This document shows positions 26,066 to 34,761 of a stretch of 64,000 bases of DNA, piece after piece. The stretch spans positions 111,049 to 175,048 of the forward strand of contig NZ_KV908327.1 of the NCBI RefSeq assembly GCF_001999765.1, read 5' to 3'. Source of the DNA: Sinomonas mesophila (GTDB taxonomy: Bacteria > Actinomycetota > Actinomycetes > Actinomycetales > Micrococcaceae). The stretch's first letter is position 1. The number at the start of each line of letters is the position of its first letter. The notes beneath the pieces were generated by a model that ran no database searches, was not told the DNA's origin, and worked only from the letters and a program-made list of their open reading frames with translations. The translations under genes and the position numbers were made by a program.

Positions 26066-27328
26066 TCAGCCCACCGGGAAGCGCCGCTCGAGCCGGCCGC
26101 TCACGACCGTGATCCCGAGGCCCAGGATGGCGAGGACCGCGCCGACATAGGCGGGCGCCGTGAACCCCCAGCCGGCGGCGATGACGACGCCGCCGAGGAA
26201 CGCCCCGAGCGCGTTGGCCACGTTGAGCGCCGAGTGGCTCAGCGAGGTCGCGAGGGTCGCGGCGCCCGGTGCGGAGTCGAGCAGGCGGGACTGGAGGGCA
26301 GGGATGAGGATCGAGCCCGAGCAGCCGACGACGAATGCCATGGCGAGGGCAGCAGGCCACCACGCGGCGGCCAGGCCGTAGACGACCATGACGAGTGCCA
26401 CCGCGGCGAGGGCGCGATAGATCGTGCCCAGGACCGAGCGGTCCGCGAGGCGCCCGCCGACCATGTTGCCCACGACCATGCCGAGCCCGTAGAGGGCCAC
26501 GACGAGCGGGATGAGCGACTCGGGGAGCCCGGCGACGAAGGTCATCGTGTGGGCGATGTAGGTGTAGGTCGCGAAGAAGCCGCCGAACCCGACGACCCCG
26601 ACGGCGAGGGCGAACCAGAGCTGGACGCGGCGCAGGGCCGAGAGCTCGCGCCGGATGCTCGCCTCGGGGTGGGCGGGCTCGAAGGGGACGAACGCGGCGA
26701 TCATTGCGACGGTCGCGGCGGCGATGACCGCGGTGGCCACGAAGAGGAGTCGCCAGCCGAACGCCTGCCCGATCCAGGTCGCGGCCGGCACGCCGAGGAC
26801 GTTCGCGATGGTCAGTCCGGACATGACGGTCGCGATGGCCCAGCCGCGCTTGGTCGGGGCCACGAGCGAGGCCGCGATGACGGCCGCCGTGCCGAAGTAC
26901 GCCCCGTGGGGGAGGCCCGCGGCGAAGCGCGAGGCCATCATCGCGCCGTAGTCGGCGGCGACGAACGAGACGAGGTTGGCCACGGCGTAGAAGCTCATGA
27001 GGCCGACTGCGAGCGACTTGCGCGGCAGCCTCGCCCCGACCGCGGCGAGCACGGGGGCACCCACGACGACGCCGAGGGCGTAGGCGGAGATGAGCTGGCC
27101 CGCCTCGGGGGTGCTGATCGCGAGGCCGCGCTCGATCTCCTTGAGCAGCCCCATGGTGGCGAACTCGACGGTGCCGATCGCGAAGCCGCCGAGGCCGAGG
27201 GCGATCATGGCCCAGAAGAGCGGCTTGGGCGCCAGGCGGGTCGGCTGCGGGGCATTGAGGCGGCTGGGGCCGGGATGGGCGGGCAGCGTCCGGGCAGGCG
27301 TGGTCGCGGTGGGCTTGGGTGTGGGCAC
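26066..27328 (-). CDS. MFS transporter, DHA1 (drug/sugar efflux AraJ-like)
   Basis: This 420-residue protein has twelve predicted helices. Family signatures include EFATMGLLKEIERGLAIS after helix 1, SAYALGVVVGAPVLAAVGAR (motif A region) and ASRFAAGLPHGAYFGTAAVI (helix 4/5), the pattern of AraJ-like exporters. The substrate is unknown. A Pro/Thr-rich cytoplasmic N terminus precedes helix 1. The start is the GTG at 27328 with GAGGAA upstream; the frame runs further upstream without family sequence. It is divergent from the Nudix gene across about 170 bases, in which only the Nudix gene's TAGACT was recognised. Confidence 0.88.
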   Translation of the reverse strand: MPTPKPTATTPARTLPAHPGPSRLNAPQPTRLAPKPLFWAMIALGLGGFAIGTVEFATMGLLKEIERGLAISTPEAGQLISAYALGVVVGAPVLAAVGARLPRKSLAVGLMSFYAVANLVSFVAADYGAMMASRFAAGLPHGAYFGTAAVIAASLVAPTKRGWAIATVMSGLTIANVLGVPAATWIGQAFGWRLLFVATAVIAAATVAMIAAFVPFEPAHPEASIRRELSALRRVQLWFALAVGVVGFGGFFATYTYIAHTMTFVAGLPESLIPLVVALYGLGMVVGNMVGGRLADRSVLGTIYRALAAVALVMVVYGLAAAWWPAALAMAFVVGCSGSILIPALQSRLLDSAPGAATLATSLSHSALNVANALGAFLGGVVIAAGWGFTAPAYVGAVLAILGLGITVVSGRLERRFPVG

Positions 27329-27502
27329 GGTGGCGTTCCTCGTACGTCGGGTGCTGGAGGGATCTGGGCGCCGCACCGGTGGCGGGCGCGCTGGGGCGAG
27401 GATCGCCGTCGGCCCTCGTGCAGTGACAACCCTACGGGACGCCACGGCATTCCCGGGGCAGGTTCAGCGGGGCGGGCGCCCCGGCCTGCCTAGACTGGTC
27501 CG

Positions 27503-27961
27503 GTGGACAACGGGACACCGACAGACAACGGGGCCGCGCCGGTGCAGGTCGTGGGCGGGGCGCTCGTCGACTCGCTCGCGCGCCCCACGCGGCTGCTCGC
27601 CGCGCGCAGGACGGCGCCGCCGGCGTTCGCGGGGATGTGGGAGTTCCCGGGCGGCAAGGTCGAGCACGGGGAGGAGCCGACGTCGGCCCTGCACCGCGAG
27701 CTGCGCGAGGAGCTCGGCGTGGCCGTCGAGCTGGGCGACGAAGTCCCGGGCCCGACGGCCCACGGGTGGCCGCTCAACGGGCGCGCGGCGATGCGCGTGT
27801 GGCTCGCCGAGGTCGTGGACGGCACGCCCGAGGCGCTCGAGGACCACGACGAGCTGCGCTGGGTCGCGCTCGGCCCCGACGCGCTCGCCTCCCTGCCCTG
27901 GATCCCGGCCGACTTCCCGATCGTGGACGCGCTCCTGCGCCAGGTCTCCCGGGACGCCTAG
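27503..27961 (+). CDS. Nudix hydrolase, MutT-like (8-oxo-dGTP diphosphatase family)
   Basis: This 152-residue protein carries an intact Nudix box, G-x5-E-x7-REUxEExGU, within GGKVEHGEEPTSALHREL followed by REELGV. WEFPGGK just before it is typical of MutT enzymes that remove oxidised nucleoside triphosphates. A C-terminal HDELRWVALGPDALASLPWI matches MutT/NudG-type tails that contact the base. The GTG start is six bases after TAGACT (27491-27496), suggesting a leaderless mRNA. It converges with the radical SAM gene, 30 bases away. Confidence 0.88.
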   Translation: MDNGTPTDNGAAPVQVVGGALVDSLARPTRLLAARRTAPPAFAGMWEFPGGKVEHGEEPTSALHRELREELGVAVELGDEVPGPTAHGWPLNGRAAMRVWLAEVVDGTPEALEDHDELRWVALGPDALASLPWIPADFPIVDALLRQVSRDA

Positions 27962-27991
27962 GCGCAGCACCGCCTGAACGGGCCCGGCCGC

Positions 27992-29071
27992 TCAGAACAG
28001 CGTCTCCTGGTCGGAGTCCGCGCGCGCCGGGGAGACGGCGGCCGGCCCGGGGGAGGCCGGGCCCGCCGAGCGCACCTCAGGCTGGCGGTGCCCGAAGCCC
28101 TGGTTCCGCCCGAACCCGTGCCTGGCCTTTGCCGCCGCGACCCGCTTGCCCAGCCACGTCCTGTACTCCGCGGACGCATACGTCCCGGAGCCGTAGAGCC
28201 GGCGGTAGCGGCCCACGAGCCGCGGGTGCGTGCGGGCGAGCCAGCCGAGGAACCATTCCTTGGTGCCCGGGCGCAGGTGGAGCGCTCCCGCTGTCACGCC
28301 CGTCGCCCCGGCCGCGGCGAGGGCCGCCATGAGCGCGTCGAGCTGCTCCTCGGAGTCCGTGATCCACGGCAGGATCGGCATCGCCATGACGCCGCACGGC
28401 AGTCCCGCGTCGCGCAGTCGCGAGACGAGCCGCAGCCGCGCGGCGGGCGCGGGCGTGCCGGGCTCGAGGGAGGCCTGGAGCTCGGGGTCGAGCAGGGCGA
28501 GCGAGATGCCCGTGCCGATGGGGACCTGGGTCCCGGCGGATGTGAGCTGCGGGATGTCGCGGGCGAGCAGCGTGCCCTTCGTGAGGATCGAGAACGGCGT
28601 GCCGGAGTCGGCGAGGGCGCGGATGATTCCGGGCATGAGGGCGTAGCGGCCCTCGGCGCGCTGGTATGGGTCGGTGTTGGTGCCGAGCGCGACGTGCTCG
28701 CGCCCCCACGAGGGGCGGGAGACCTCGGCCGCGAGGACTTCGGCGACGTTGACCTTGACCACGAGCTGGCTGTCGAAGTCCAGCCCCGCGTCGAGGTCGA
28801 GGTACGTGTGCGTCCTGCGCGCGAAGCAGTAGACGCACGCGTGGCTGCAGCCGCGGTACGGGTTGACGGTCCAGCGGAACGGCATGGAGGACGCCGGCGG
28901 GACCTTGTTGAGCGCCGATTTGGCGGCGACCTCGTGGAAGGTGATGCCGTGGAACTCCGGCGTCCTGACCGTGCGCAGCGCGCCCGCAAGGGGAAGCAGG
29001 GGCGGCTGCGCCGGTGCGGCGCCAGCCTCTCCGGGGAGGGGCTCGGCGACCGTTTGCGTGTTCCATCGCAT
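27992..29071 (-). CDS. Radical SAM protein, Rv2578c family
   Basis: This 359-residue protein has the cluster motif C-x3-C-x2-C in RGCSHACVYCFARRTH near residue 75 and the conserved follow-up HVALGTNTDPYQRAEGRYAL, then ILTKGTLLARDIPQL. The C-terminal region is Arg/Lys-rich and may bind nucleic acid. The fold resembles spore-photoproduct-lyase-type enzymes, but the reaction of this actinobacterial family is unknown to me. A LexA-type box lies 10 bases upstream of the ATG; I recall Rv2578c being listed among LexA-controlled mycobacterial genes. A DNA-damage role is inferred. Confidence 0.85.
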   Translation of the reverse strand: MRWNTQTVAEPLPGEAGAAPAQPPLLPLAGALRTVRTPEFHGITFHEVAAKSALNKVPPASSMPFRWTVNPYRGCSHACVYCFARRTHTYLDLDAGLDFDSQLVVKVNVAEVLAAEVSRPSWGREHVALGTNTDPYQRAEGRYALMPGIIRALADSGTPFSILTKGTLLARDIPQLTSAGTQVPIGTGISLALLDPELQASLEPGTPAPAARLRLVSRLRDAGLPCGVMAMPILPWITDSEEQLDALMAALAAAGATGVTAGALHLRPGTKEWFLGWLARTHPRLVGRYRRLYGSGTYASAEYRTWLGKRVAAAKARHGFGRNQGFGHRQPEVRSAGPASPGPAAVSPARADSDQETLF

Positions 29072-29080
29072 GCCCAGTAT

Positions 29081-29096
29081 TCGAATCTATCTTCGA
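29081..29096. promoter_or_regulatory. SOS (LexA) box of the radical SAM gene
   Basis: TCGAATCTATCTTCGA has the perfect outer TCGAA-N6-TTCGA dyad and differs from TCGAAC-N4-GTTCGA only at the inner C and G. It lies 10-25 bases upstream of the start codon, where it would block the promoter. Confidence 0.7.
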
Positions 29097-29107
29097 ATCA
29101 GAGTCAA

Positions 29108-29133
29108 GCCCCCACGCGGCTGGAGCCGGGGGC
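29108..29133 (-). terminator. Hairpin downstream of the SIMPL gene
   Basis: GCCCCC (29108-29113) and GGGGGC (29128-29133) can pair across a 14-base loop, about 30 bases after the SIMPL stop. It could separate that transcript from the radical SAM promoter. The stem is short and no clear U-tract follows. Confidence 0.35.
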
Positions 29134-29162
29134 CATGGGGGTGATCGCCCGCGCGGATGGCG

Positions 29163-29858
29163 TCACTCCACGAGCTCCCAGGTCACCGACACGGTCGCCG
29201 AGACCTCCGCGAGCCCCGCCTCGACGGGCATGGCCTCGGCCGAGGCCGCGAGGGTGACGCGGCGCAGCGGGATCGGCCCGCCGGGCGGCTGCTGCGGGGC
29301 CGTGTCGATGCGCACGACGGCGCCGAGCCGGCGCCCTGCGAGCCCCGCGAGCCGCTCGGCGGTCGCGAGCGCGTCCCGCCACGCGGCGTCGTGTGCCGAG
29401 GCGAGGGCCGCGGCCGGGTCGGACGCCTCGAGCGAGAGGCTGTGGACCGTCAGGGCGTTGCCGCCGGCGGCGACGAGGGCGTCGAGCAGCGCGCCGACGG
29501 CGTCCAGGTCCCGGGCCGTGACCGTCATCGCCGTGGTCGCGGCGTAGCCCACGACGCGCGGGCCCTGTCCCTCCTTCCACACGGTCTCGCTGCGGACGCC
29601 GAGCCCGCTCGTCGCGAGGTCCTCGCGCGCGACCCCCGCGCCGAGGGCCGCCTCGACGAGGGCCCGCGCCGTGGCCGAGGCCCGCGTGTACGCCTCGCCG
29701 AGCAGCGCCGCGCGCGCCTCCGTGCCGACGTGCACGACGGCGACGTCCGGCGGGGTCTGGGACGTGCCGGTGCCGACGGCGGTCACCGACGGCGCTGTCA
29801 CGGTGGCTGTCGCGGCAGCCGGGGACACGGCGTCGTTCGACTCGCTCATGCTGTTCAT
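29163..29858 (-). CDS. SIMPL domain-containing protein
   Basis: This 231-residue protein has the SIMPL (YggE-like, DUF541) pattern: VTAVGTGTSQTPPDVAVVHV at the start, ATSGLGVRSETVW in the middle, ARDLDAVGALLDALVAAGGN, and a C-terminal VSATVSVTWELVE strand. No signal peptide is evident, unlike periplasmic YggE, so it is probably cytoplasmic. The function is unknown; relatives are linked to oxidative stress. The ATG at 29858 overlaps the stop of the upstream gene as ATGA, supporting coupled translation; an ATG at 29849 with GAGG upstream is an alternative. Confidence 0.8.
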   Translation of the reverse strand: MNSMSESNDAVSPAAATATVTAPSVTAVGTGTSQTPPDVAVVHVGTEARAALLGEAYTRASATARALVEAALGAGVAREDLATSGLGVRSETVWKEGQGPRVVGYAATTAMTVTARDLDAVGALLDALVAAGGNALTVHSLSLEASDPAAALASAHDAAWRDALATAERLAGLAGRRLGAVVRIDTAPQQPPGGPIPLRRVTLAASAEAMPVEAGLAEVSATVSVTWELVE

Positions 29859-30316
29859 CCTCTTCCTCGTGCTCCTTGTGCTCGGCGGCGGGTCCGCGGC
29901 CGGGAGGGCCCGCCGGCCACGGGGGCATACCCGCCGGCCTCGAGGCCGGCGAGGCGTTCGAAGGGGTTGAGCAAGCCGGGGTTGCCCGAGCGGGCCAGCG
30001 AGTACGCGGCGCCGGCGGCGTAGAGGGGCAGGAACGGCAGCCCCAGGCAGGCCGCGTACTGGGTCGCGTGCCGTCCCTCGTGGCCGAAGAGCCCGGGGCG
30101 GGCGAGGAGCGCGCGTGCGCTCCCGCGCGTGAAGACGACGTTGCCGACGACGAACGCCGCGGCCGGCGGGAGCCGCGACCTCCAGCGCTCGGCGATGAAG
30201 AGCCCCTCGGGTCCGCGGCGCAGGCGCGTGCGGCCGGCCGCCGCGAGCGCGAGGCCGAGCGGCGTCGAGAGGTTCAGGGTGTTGAGCACGGCCCGTGCCC
30301 GGCTCCCGAGGCGCAC
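29855..30316 (-). CDS. Uncharacterised protein with HExxH motif
   Basis: This 153-residue protein is divergent from pheS. The central sequence [20 protein letters not shown] runs into HEGRHATQYAACLG, an HExxH zinc-binding motif in a helix, then a hydrophobic LPFLPLYAAGAAYSLARSG and a conserved-looking NPFERLAGLEAGGY. This layout recalls small actinobacterial proteins of unknown function with a peptidase-like helix. Activity is not proven and a third zinc ligand is unclear. The GTG start lies six bases after TACGAT on the minus strand, so it is probably leaderless. The SIMPL gene follows with an ATGA overlap. Confidence 0.65.
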   Translation of the reverse strand: MRLGSRARAVLNTLNLSTPLGLALAAAGRTRLRRGPEGLFIAERWRSRLPPAAAFVVGNVVFTRGSARALLARPGLFGHEGRHATQYAACLGLPFLPLYAAGAAYSLARSGNPGLLNPFERLAGLEAGGYAPVAGGPSRPRTRRRAQGARGRG

Positions 30317-30346
30317 AGGGGCATCGTAGCCGTGAACTAGACTTGA

Positions 30347-31441
<1,095 letters not shown>

Positions 31442-31445
31442 TTCA

Positions 31446-33992
31446 ATGCGAATCCCCCTTTCGTGGCTGCGCGAGTACACGCAGCTCCCTGCCGGCGCGA
31501 GGGCCGAGGACCTCATGGCCGACCTCGTCAAGGTGGGCCTCGAGGAGGAGGCGGTCCACCGCCCGGCCGACTCGATCAGCGGCCCCGTCGTCGTCGGCCA
31601 GGTCCTGAGCCTCGTCAAGGAACCGCAGAGCAACGGCAAGACCATCAACTGGTGCCAGGTCCGGGTCGTTCCCGAGGGCCAGGAGCAGACCCTCACTGGC
31701 AAGGGCATCGACCCCTCGGGCGTCCAGGGCATCGTGTGCGGCGCACACAACTTCGCCGAGGGGGACAAGGTCGTCGTGACCCTTCCCGGCGCGACCCTCC
31801 CGGGCGGCTTCCACATCTCAGCCCGCAAGACCTATGGGCACGTCTCGGCCGGCATGATCGCCTCCGCGCGCGAGCTCGGCATCGGCGAGGACCACGACGG
31901 CATCATCGTCCTGTCCCGCCTCGGCCTCGACCCCGAGCTCGGCACGGACGCCCTCGCGCTCTTCGGCCTGGACGACGAGGCGGCCGAGATCAACGTGACC
32001 CCGGACCGCAGCTACTGCTTCTCGATCCGCGGGATCGCCCGCGAGTACTCGCACTCGACCGGCACGCCGTTCACCGACCCGGCCACCCTCGTGACGGCGC
32101 CGTCCGCGCCCGAGGGGGGCTACGGCGTCGTGCTGGATGACGCCGCGCCGATCTACAACGTGCCCGGCTGCACGCGCTTCGTGGCGCGCATTGTGCGCGG
32201 CGTCGACCCCACGCGCCCCACGCCGCAGTGGATGGTCTCGCGCCTGCGCCTGGCCGGCGTGCGCTCGATCTCGCTGCCGGTGGACGTCTCGAACTACGTC
32301 ATGTTCGAGCTCGGGCAGCCGACTCACTGCTACGACCTCGCCAAGCTCGACGGCGACATCGTCGTCCGCCGCGCGGCCCCCGGCGAGACGCTCGAGACCC
32401 TCGACGGCAAGGTGCGCACCCTCGACGCCGAGGACCTCCTCATCACGGACGCTTCCGGCCCGATCGGCATCGCCGGCGTCATGGGCGGGGCCTCGACCGA
32501 GTGCTCTGACACGACGACGGACATCCTCATCGAAGCCGCGAACTTCGACCCGGTCGGGATCGCCCGCTCGCGCCGCCGCCACAAGCTGCCGTCTGAGGCC
32601 TCGAAGCGGTTCGAGCGCGGCGTCGACTGGCACGTTGCGTCCGTCGCGGCGCAGCGCGTCGTCGACCTCCTCGTCGACCTCGGCGGCGGGACGGCCGACG
32701 ACGCCGGCACCGACGTGGGCACGGCCCCGGAGCCCGCGCGCATCCACCTGCCGTCCGGCTTCGTCGCGGAGCGGATCGGCATGGACTTCAGCGACGAGCT
32801 CATCGTGCGCTCGCTCGGCGAGCTTGGTGCGGACGTCGAGCCCGAGGGCGAGGGCCTCCGGGTCACCCCGCCGAGCTGGCGCAACGACCTCGAGACCAAG
32901 GAGGACCTCTCCGAGGAGGTCGCCCGGCTCGTCGGCTACGACAAGATCCCCGCGACCCTGCCCGTCGCGCCCCCCGGCCGCGGCTACACGCGCGCCCAGC
33001 AGCAGCGCCGCCGGCTCGTCCAGGCGCTCGCCGACGCGGGCCTGACCGAGGTGCTCGCGTACCCGTTCGTCTCCCAGACCGCGAACGAGACGTTCGGCAC
33101 CGCCGAGGCCGGTGCGCCGCGCCCCGCCGTCAGGCTCGCCAACCCGCTGAGCGAGGAGCATGGCTGGCTGCGCACCTCGATCCTTCCGGGCCTCATCGAC
33201 ACCGCCAAGCGCAACCATGGCCGCGGCTTCCGCGACCTGGCGCTCTTCGAGGCCGGCCTCGTCTTCCTCCCGCAGGACGGCGCGCTCGGGACCTCCTCGA
33301 TCCCGCCGCTCGGCGCCCGTCCCGAGGAGGACGTCCTCGACGCGCTCTACGACGGGCTCCCGCACCAGCCGCTGCACATCGGCGCCGTCCTCACGGGCAA
33401 GGACTCGCCCGAGGCCCCGAATCACGCCCCGCGGGCGTGGGACTGGGCCGACGCGATCGACATCGCCCGGCTCGCCGGCGAGGTCCTCGGCGTCGAGATC
33501 GTGGTCTCGCAGGGCGCGCACCAGGCGTTCCACCCGGGCCGCGCCGCGCAGCTGTCGCTGCGTTCGGGCGAGACGGTCGGCTACGCGGGGGAGCTGCACC
33601 CGAAGCTCCTCGCCGAGCTGGACATGCCCGCCCGGTCCGTGGCGGTGGAGCTCGACGCCGACGCGCTGTTCGCCGCGGCGGCCGACGTCGTTGTCGCGAA
33701 GCACATCTCGACGTTCCCGCTCGCGACCCAGGACGTCGCGCTCGTGGTCGACGCCGGGGTCCCGGCGGACGCCGTCAAGGACGCCCTGCGCGAGGGCGCG
33801 GGCGAGCTCCTCGAGGACGTGAGCCTCTTCGACGTCTACACGGGCGCGGGCATCGACGAGGGCAAGAAGTCCCTCGCCTTCGGGCTGCGCTTCCGCGCCG
33901 GCGACCGCACCCTCACCGCCGACGAGGCCTCCGAGGCCCGCGCCGGGGCGGTCGCGCTCGCGGCCGAGCGGTTCGGCGCCGTCCAGCGCTAG
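31446..33992 (+). CDS. pheT: Phenylalanine--tRNA ligase beta subunit
   Basis: This 848-residue protein carries the full beta-subunit set: the EMAP/tRNA-binding domain near residues 40-150, B3/B4 editing domain, B5 domain, the class II-like core, and the C-terminal ferredoxin-fold anticodon-binding domain (HISTFPLATQDVALVVDAGV, then GKKSLAFGLRFRAGDRTLT). The B3/B4 domain removes mis-charged Tyr-tRNA-Phe. It starts four bases after the pheS stop, and the phosphopantetheinyl transferase gene follows after five bases. Confidence 0.97.
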   Translation: MRIPLSWLREYTQLPAGARAEDLMADLVKVGLEEEAVHRPADSISGPVVVGQVLSLVKEPQSNGKTINWCQVRVVPEGQEQTLTGKGIDPSGVQGIVCGAHNFAEGDKVVVTLPGATLPGGFHISARKTYGHVSAGMIASARELGIGEDHDGIIVLSRLGLDPELGTDALALFGLDDEAAEINVTPDRSYCFSIRGIAREYSHSTGTPFTDPATLVTAPSAPEGGYGVVLDDAAPIYNVPGCTRFVARIVRGVDPTRPTPQWMVSRLRLAGVRSISLPVDVSNYVMFELGQPTHCYDLAKLDGDIVVRRAAPGETLETLDGKVRTLDAEDLLITDASGPIGIAGVMGGASTECSDTTTDILIEAANFDPVGIARSRRRHKLPSEASKRFERGVDWHVASVAAQRVVDLLVDLGGGTADDAGTDVGTAPEPARIHLPSGFVAERIGMDFSDELIVRSLGELGADVEPEGEGLRVTPPSWRNDLETKEDLSEEVARLVGYDKIPATLPVAPPGRGYTRAQQQRRRLVQALADAGLTEVLAYPFVSQTANETFGTAEAGAPRPAVRLANPLSEEHGWLRTSILPGLIDTAKRNHGRGFRDLALFEAGLVFLPQDGALGTSSIPPLGARPEEDVLDALYDGLPHQPLHIGAVLTGKDSPEAPNHAPRAWDWADAIDIARLAGEVLGVEIVVSQGAHQAFHPGRAAQLSLRSGETVGYAGELHPKLLAELDMPARSVAVELDADALFAAAADVVVAKHISTFPLATQDVALVVDAGVPADAVKDALREGAGELLEDVSLFDVYTGAGIDEGKKSLAFGLRFRAGDRTLTADEASEARAGAVALAAERFGAVQR

Positions 33993-33997
33993 CAGCC

Positions 33998-34711
33998 ATG
34001 ATCCTGCGGGCAGTGCCGCTCGGTGGCCCCAAGTCCGCGCTGCCCGCAGGCGTCTGCACGCCCGGCGAGCTCGAGCGCGCCCGGGCGATGCTCGATCCCA
34101 GGCGACGGCACGCGTTCCTCGCCGGGCGCCTGGCCCTGCGGGCGGTCGTCGCCGAGGCGCTGGGCGCCGACCCGGCGGACCTTCGCCCGGCCTACGCGTG
34201 CCCCGAGTGCGGGGTGGGGGAGCACGGCGCGCCGGGCTTCACTCTCGGCGGCGGGAGGCACGACGCCGGGGCGCGTCCACGCGTCAACGTCGCCGCGAGC
34301 ATGTCCCGGGCGGGCGGCTGGGCCCTCCTAGCCGCCGAGGTGGGGGGGTGTGACCGCGAGGTGGGGGGGTGTGATCGCGAGGTGCGGGGGTGTGATCGCG
34401 AGGTGGGGGTCCCCACTGTCGGCGTGGACCTCGCGATGGCCACCGACTTCCGCCACGCCCTGCCGCACGCTGCCTTCTCGGCGGCCGAACTGCGCCTCCT
34501 GTCAGGGGCCCGGGACCGGGCGGACGGGGCCGCCCGCCTGTGGGCGCGCAAGGAGGCGCTGCTCAAGGCGCTCGGCACGGGGCTTCGCGGTGACCCGCAG
34601 GCCGCCGACACGCTCGACGACGCGCGGATCACCGACCTCGACACAGAGGCCCTCGGCCTCCCTGCCGGGTTCGCCGCCGCCGTCGCACGCGTGCCGGCAG
34701 GGTACAGCTAG
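33998..34711 (+). CDS. 4'-phosphopantetheinyl transferase superfamily protein
   Basis: This 237-residue protein has the Sfp-type pattern: GRLALRAVVAEALG near the N terminus, SMSRAGGWALLAAEV for the H/S-containing motif, GVDLAMATDF for the Mg-binding Asp, and WARKEALLKALGTGLRGDP matching W-x3-E-A-x2-K. Such enzymes load the Ppant arm on carrier proteins, and the NRPS-like gene about 2.5 kb away has one. The usual second acidic ligand after GVD is not clear (DLAMA rather than DxE). A 21-bp tandem repeat inserts three CDREVGG-like heptads between two motifs. The ATG follows the pheT stop by five bases. Confidence 0.78.
   Translation: MILRAVPLGGPKSALPAGVCTPGELERARAMLDPRRRHAFLAGRLALRAVVAEALGADPADLRPAYACPECGVGEHGAPGFTLGGGRHDAGARPRVNVAASMSRAGGWALLAAEVGGCDREVGGCDREVRGCDREVGVPTVGVDLAMATDFRHALPHAAFSAAELRLLSGARDRADGAARLWARKEALLKALGTGLRGDPQAADTLDDARITDLDTEALGLPAGFAAAVARVPAGYS
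34336..34408 (+). repeat. 21-bp in-frame tandem repeat with poly-G runs
   Basis: Three full copies (34336-34356, 34357-34377, 34378-34398) and a partial fourth lie inside the phosphopantetheinyl transferase gene. Each unit reads about CGAGGTGGGGGGGTGTGAYCG and encodes a seven-residue EVGGCDR block. Units 1 and 2 each hold a seven-G run. Copy number or G-run slippage would alter the protein. Confidence 0.85.
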
Positions 34712-34737
34712 CAGGCGCCGGGTACAGCTAGCAGGCG
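34700..34737 (+). repeat. 20-bp tandem duplication across the PPTase stop codon
   Basis: GGGTACAGCTAGCAGGCG occurs at 34700-34717 and again at 34720-34737. The first copy contains the stop codon of the phosphopantetheinyl transferase gene (34709-34711); the second copy puts the same codons after it. This looks like a recent slippage duplication. Confidence 0.85.
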
Positions 34738-34761
34738 TTCGGGTCTCCTATGCTGGGGCGC

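Noticed and set aside
29081..29096. TTCGAATC resembling a tRNA T-loop
   Set aside because: There are no D-loop, anticodon stem or acceptor pairing around it; the dyad fits a LexA box instead.
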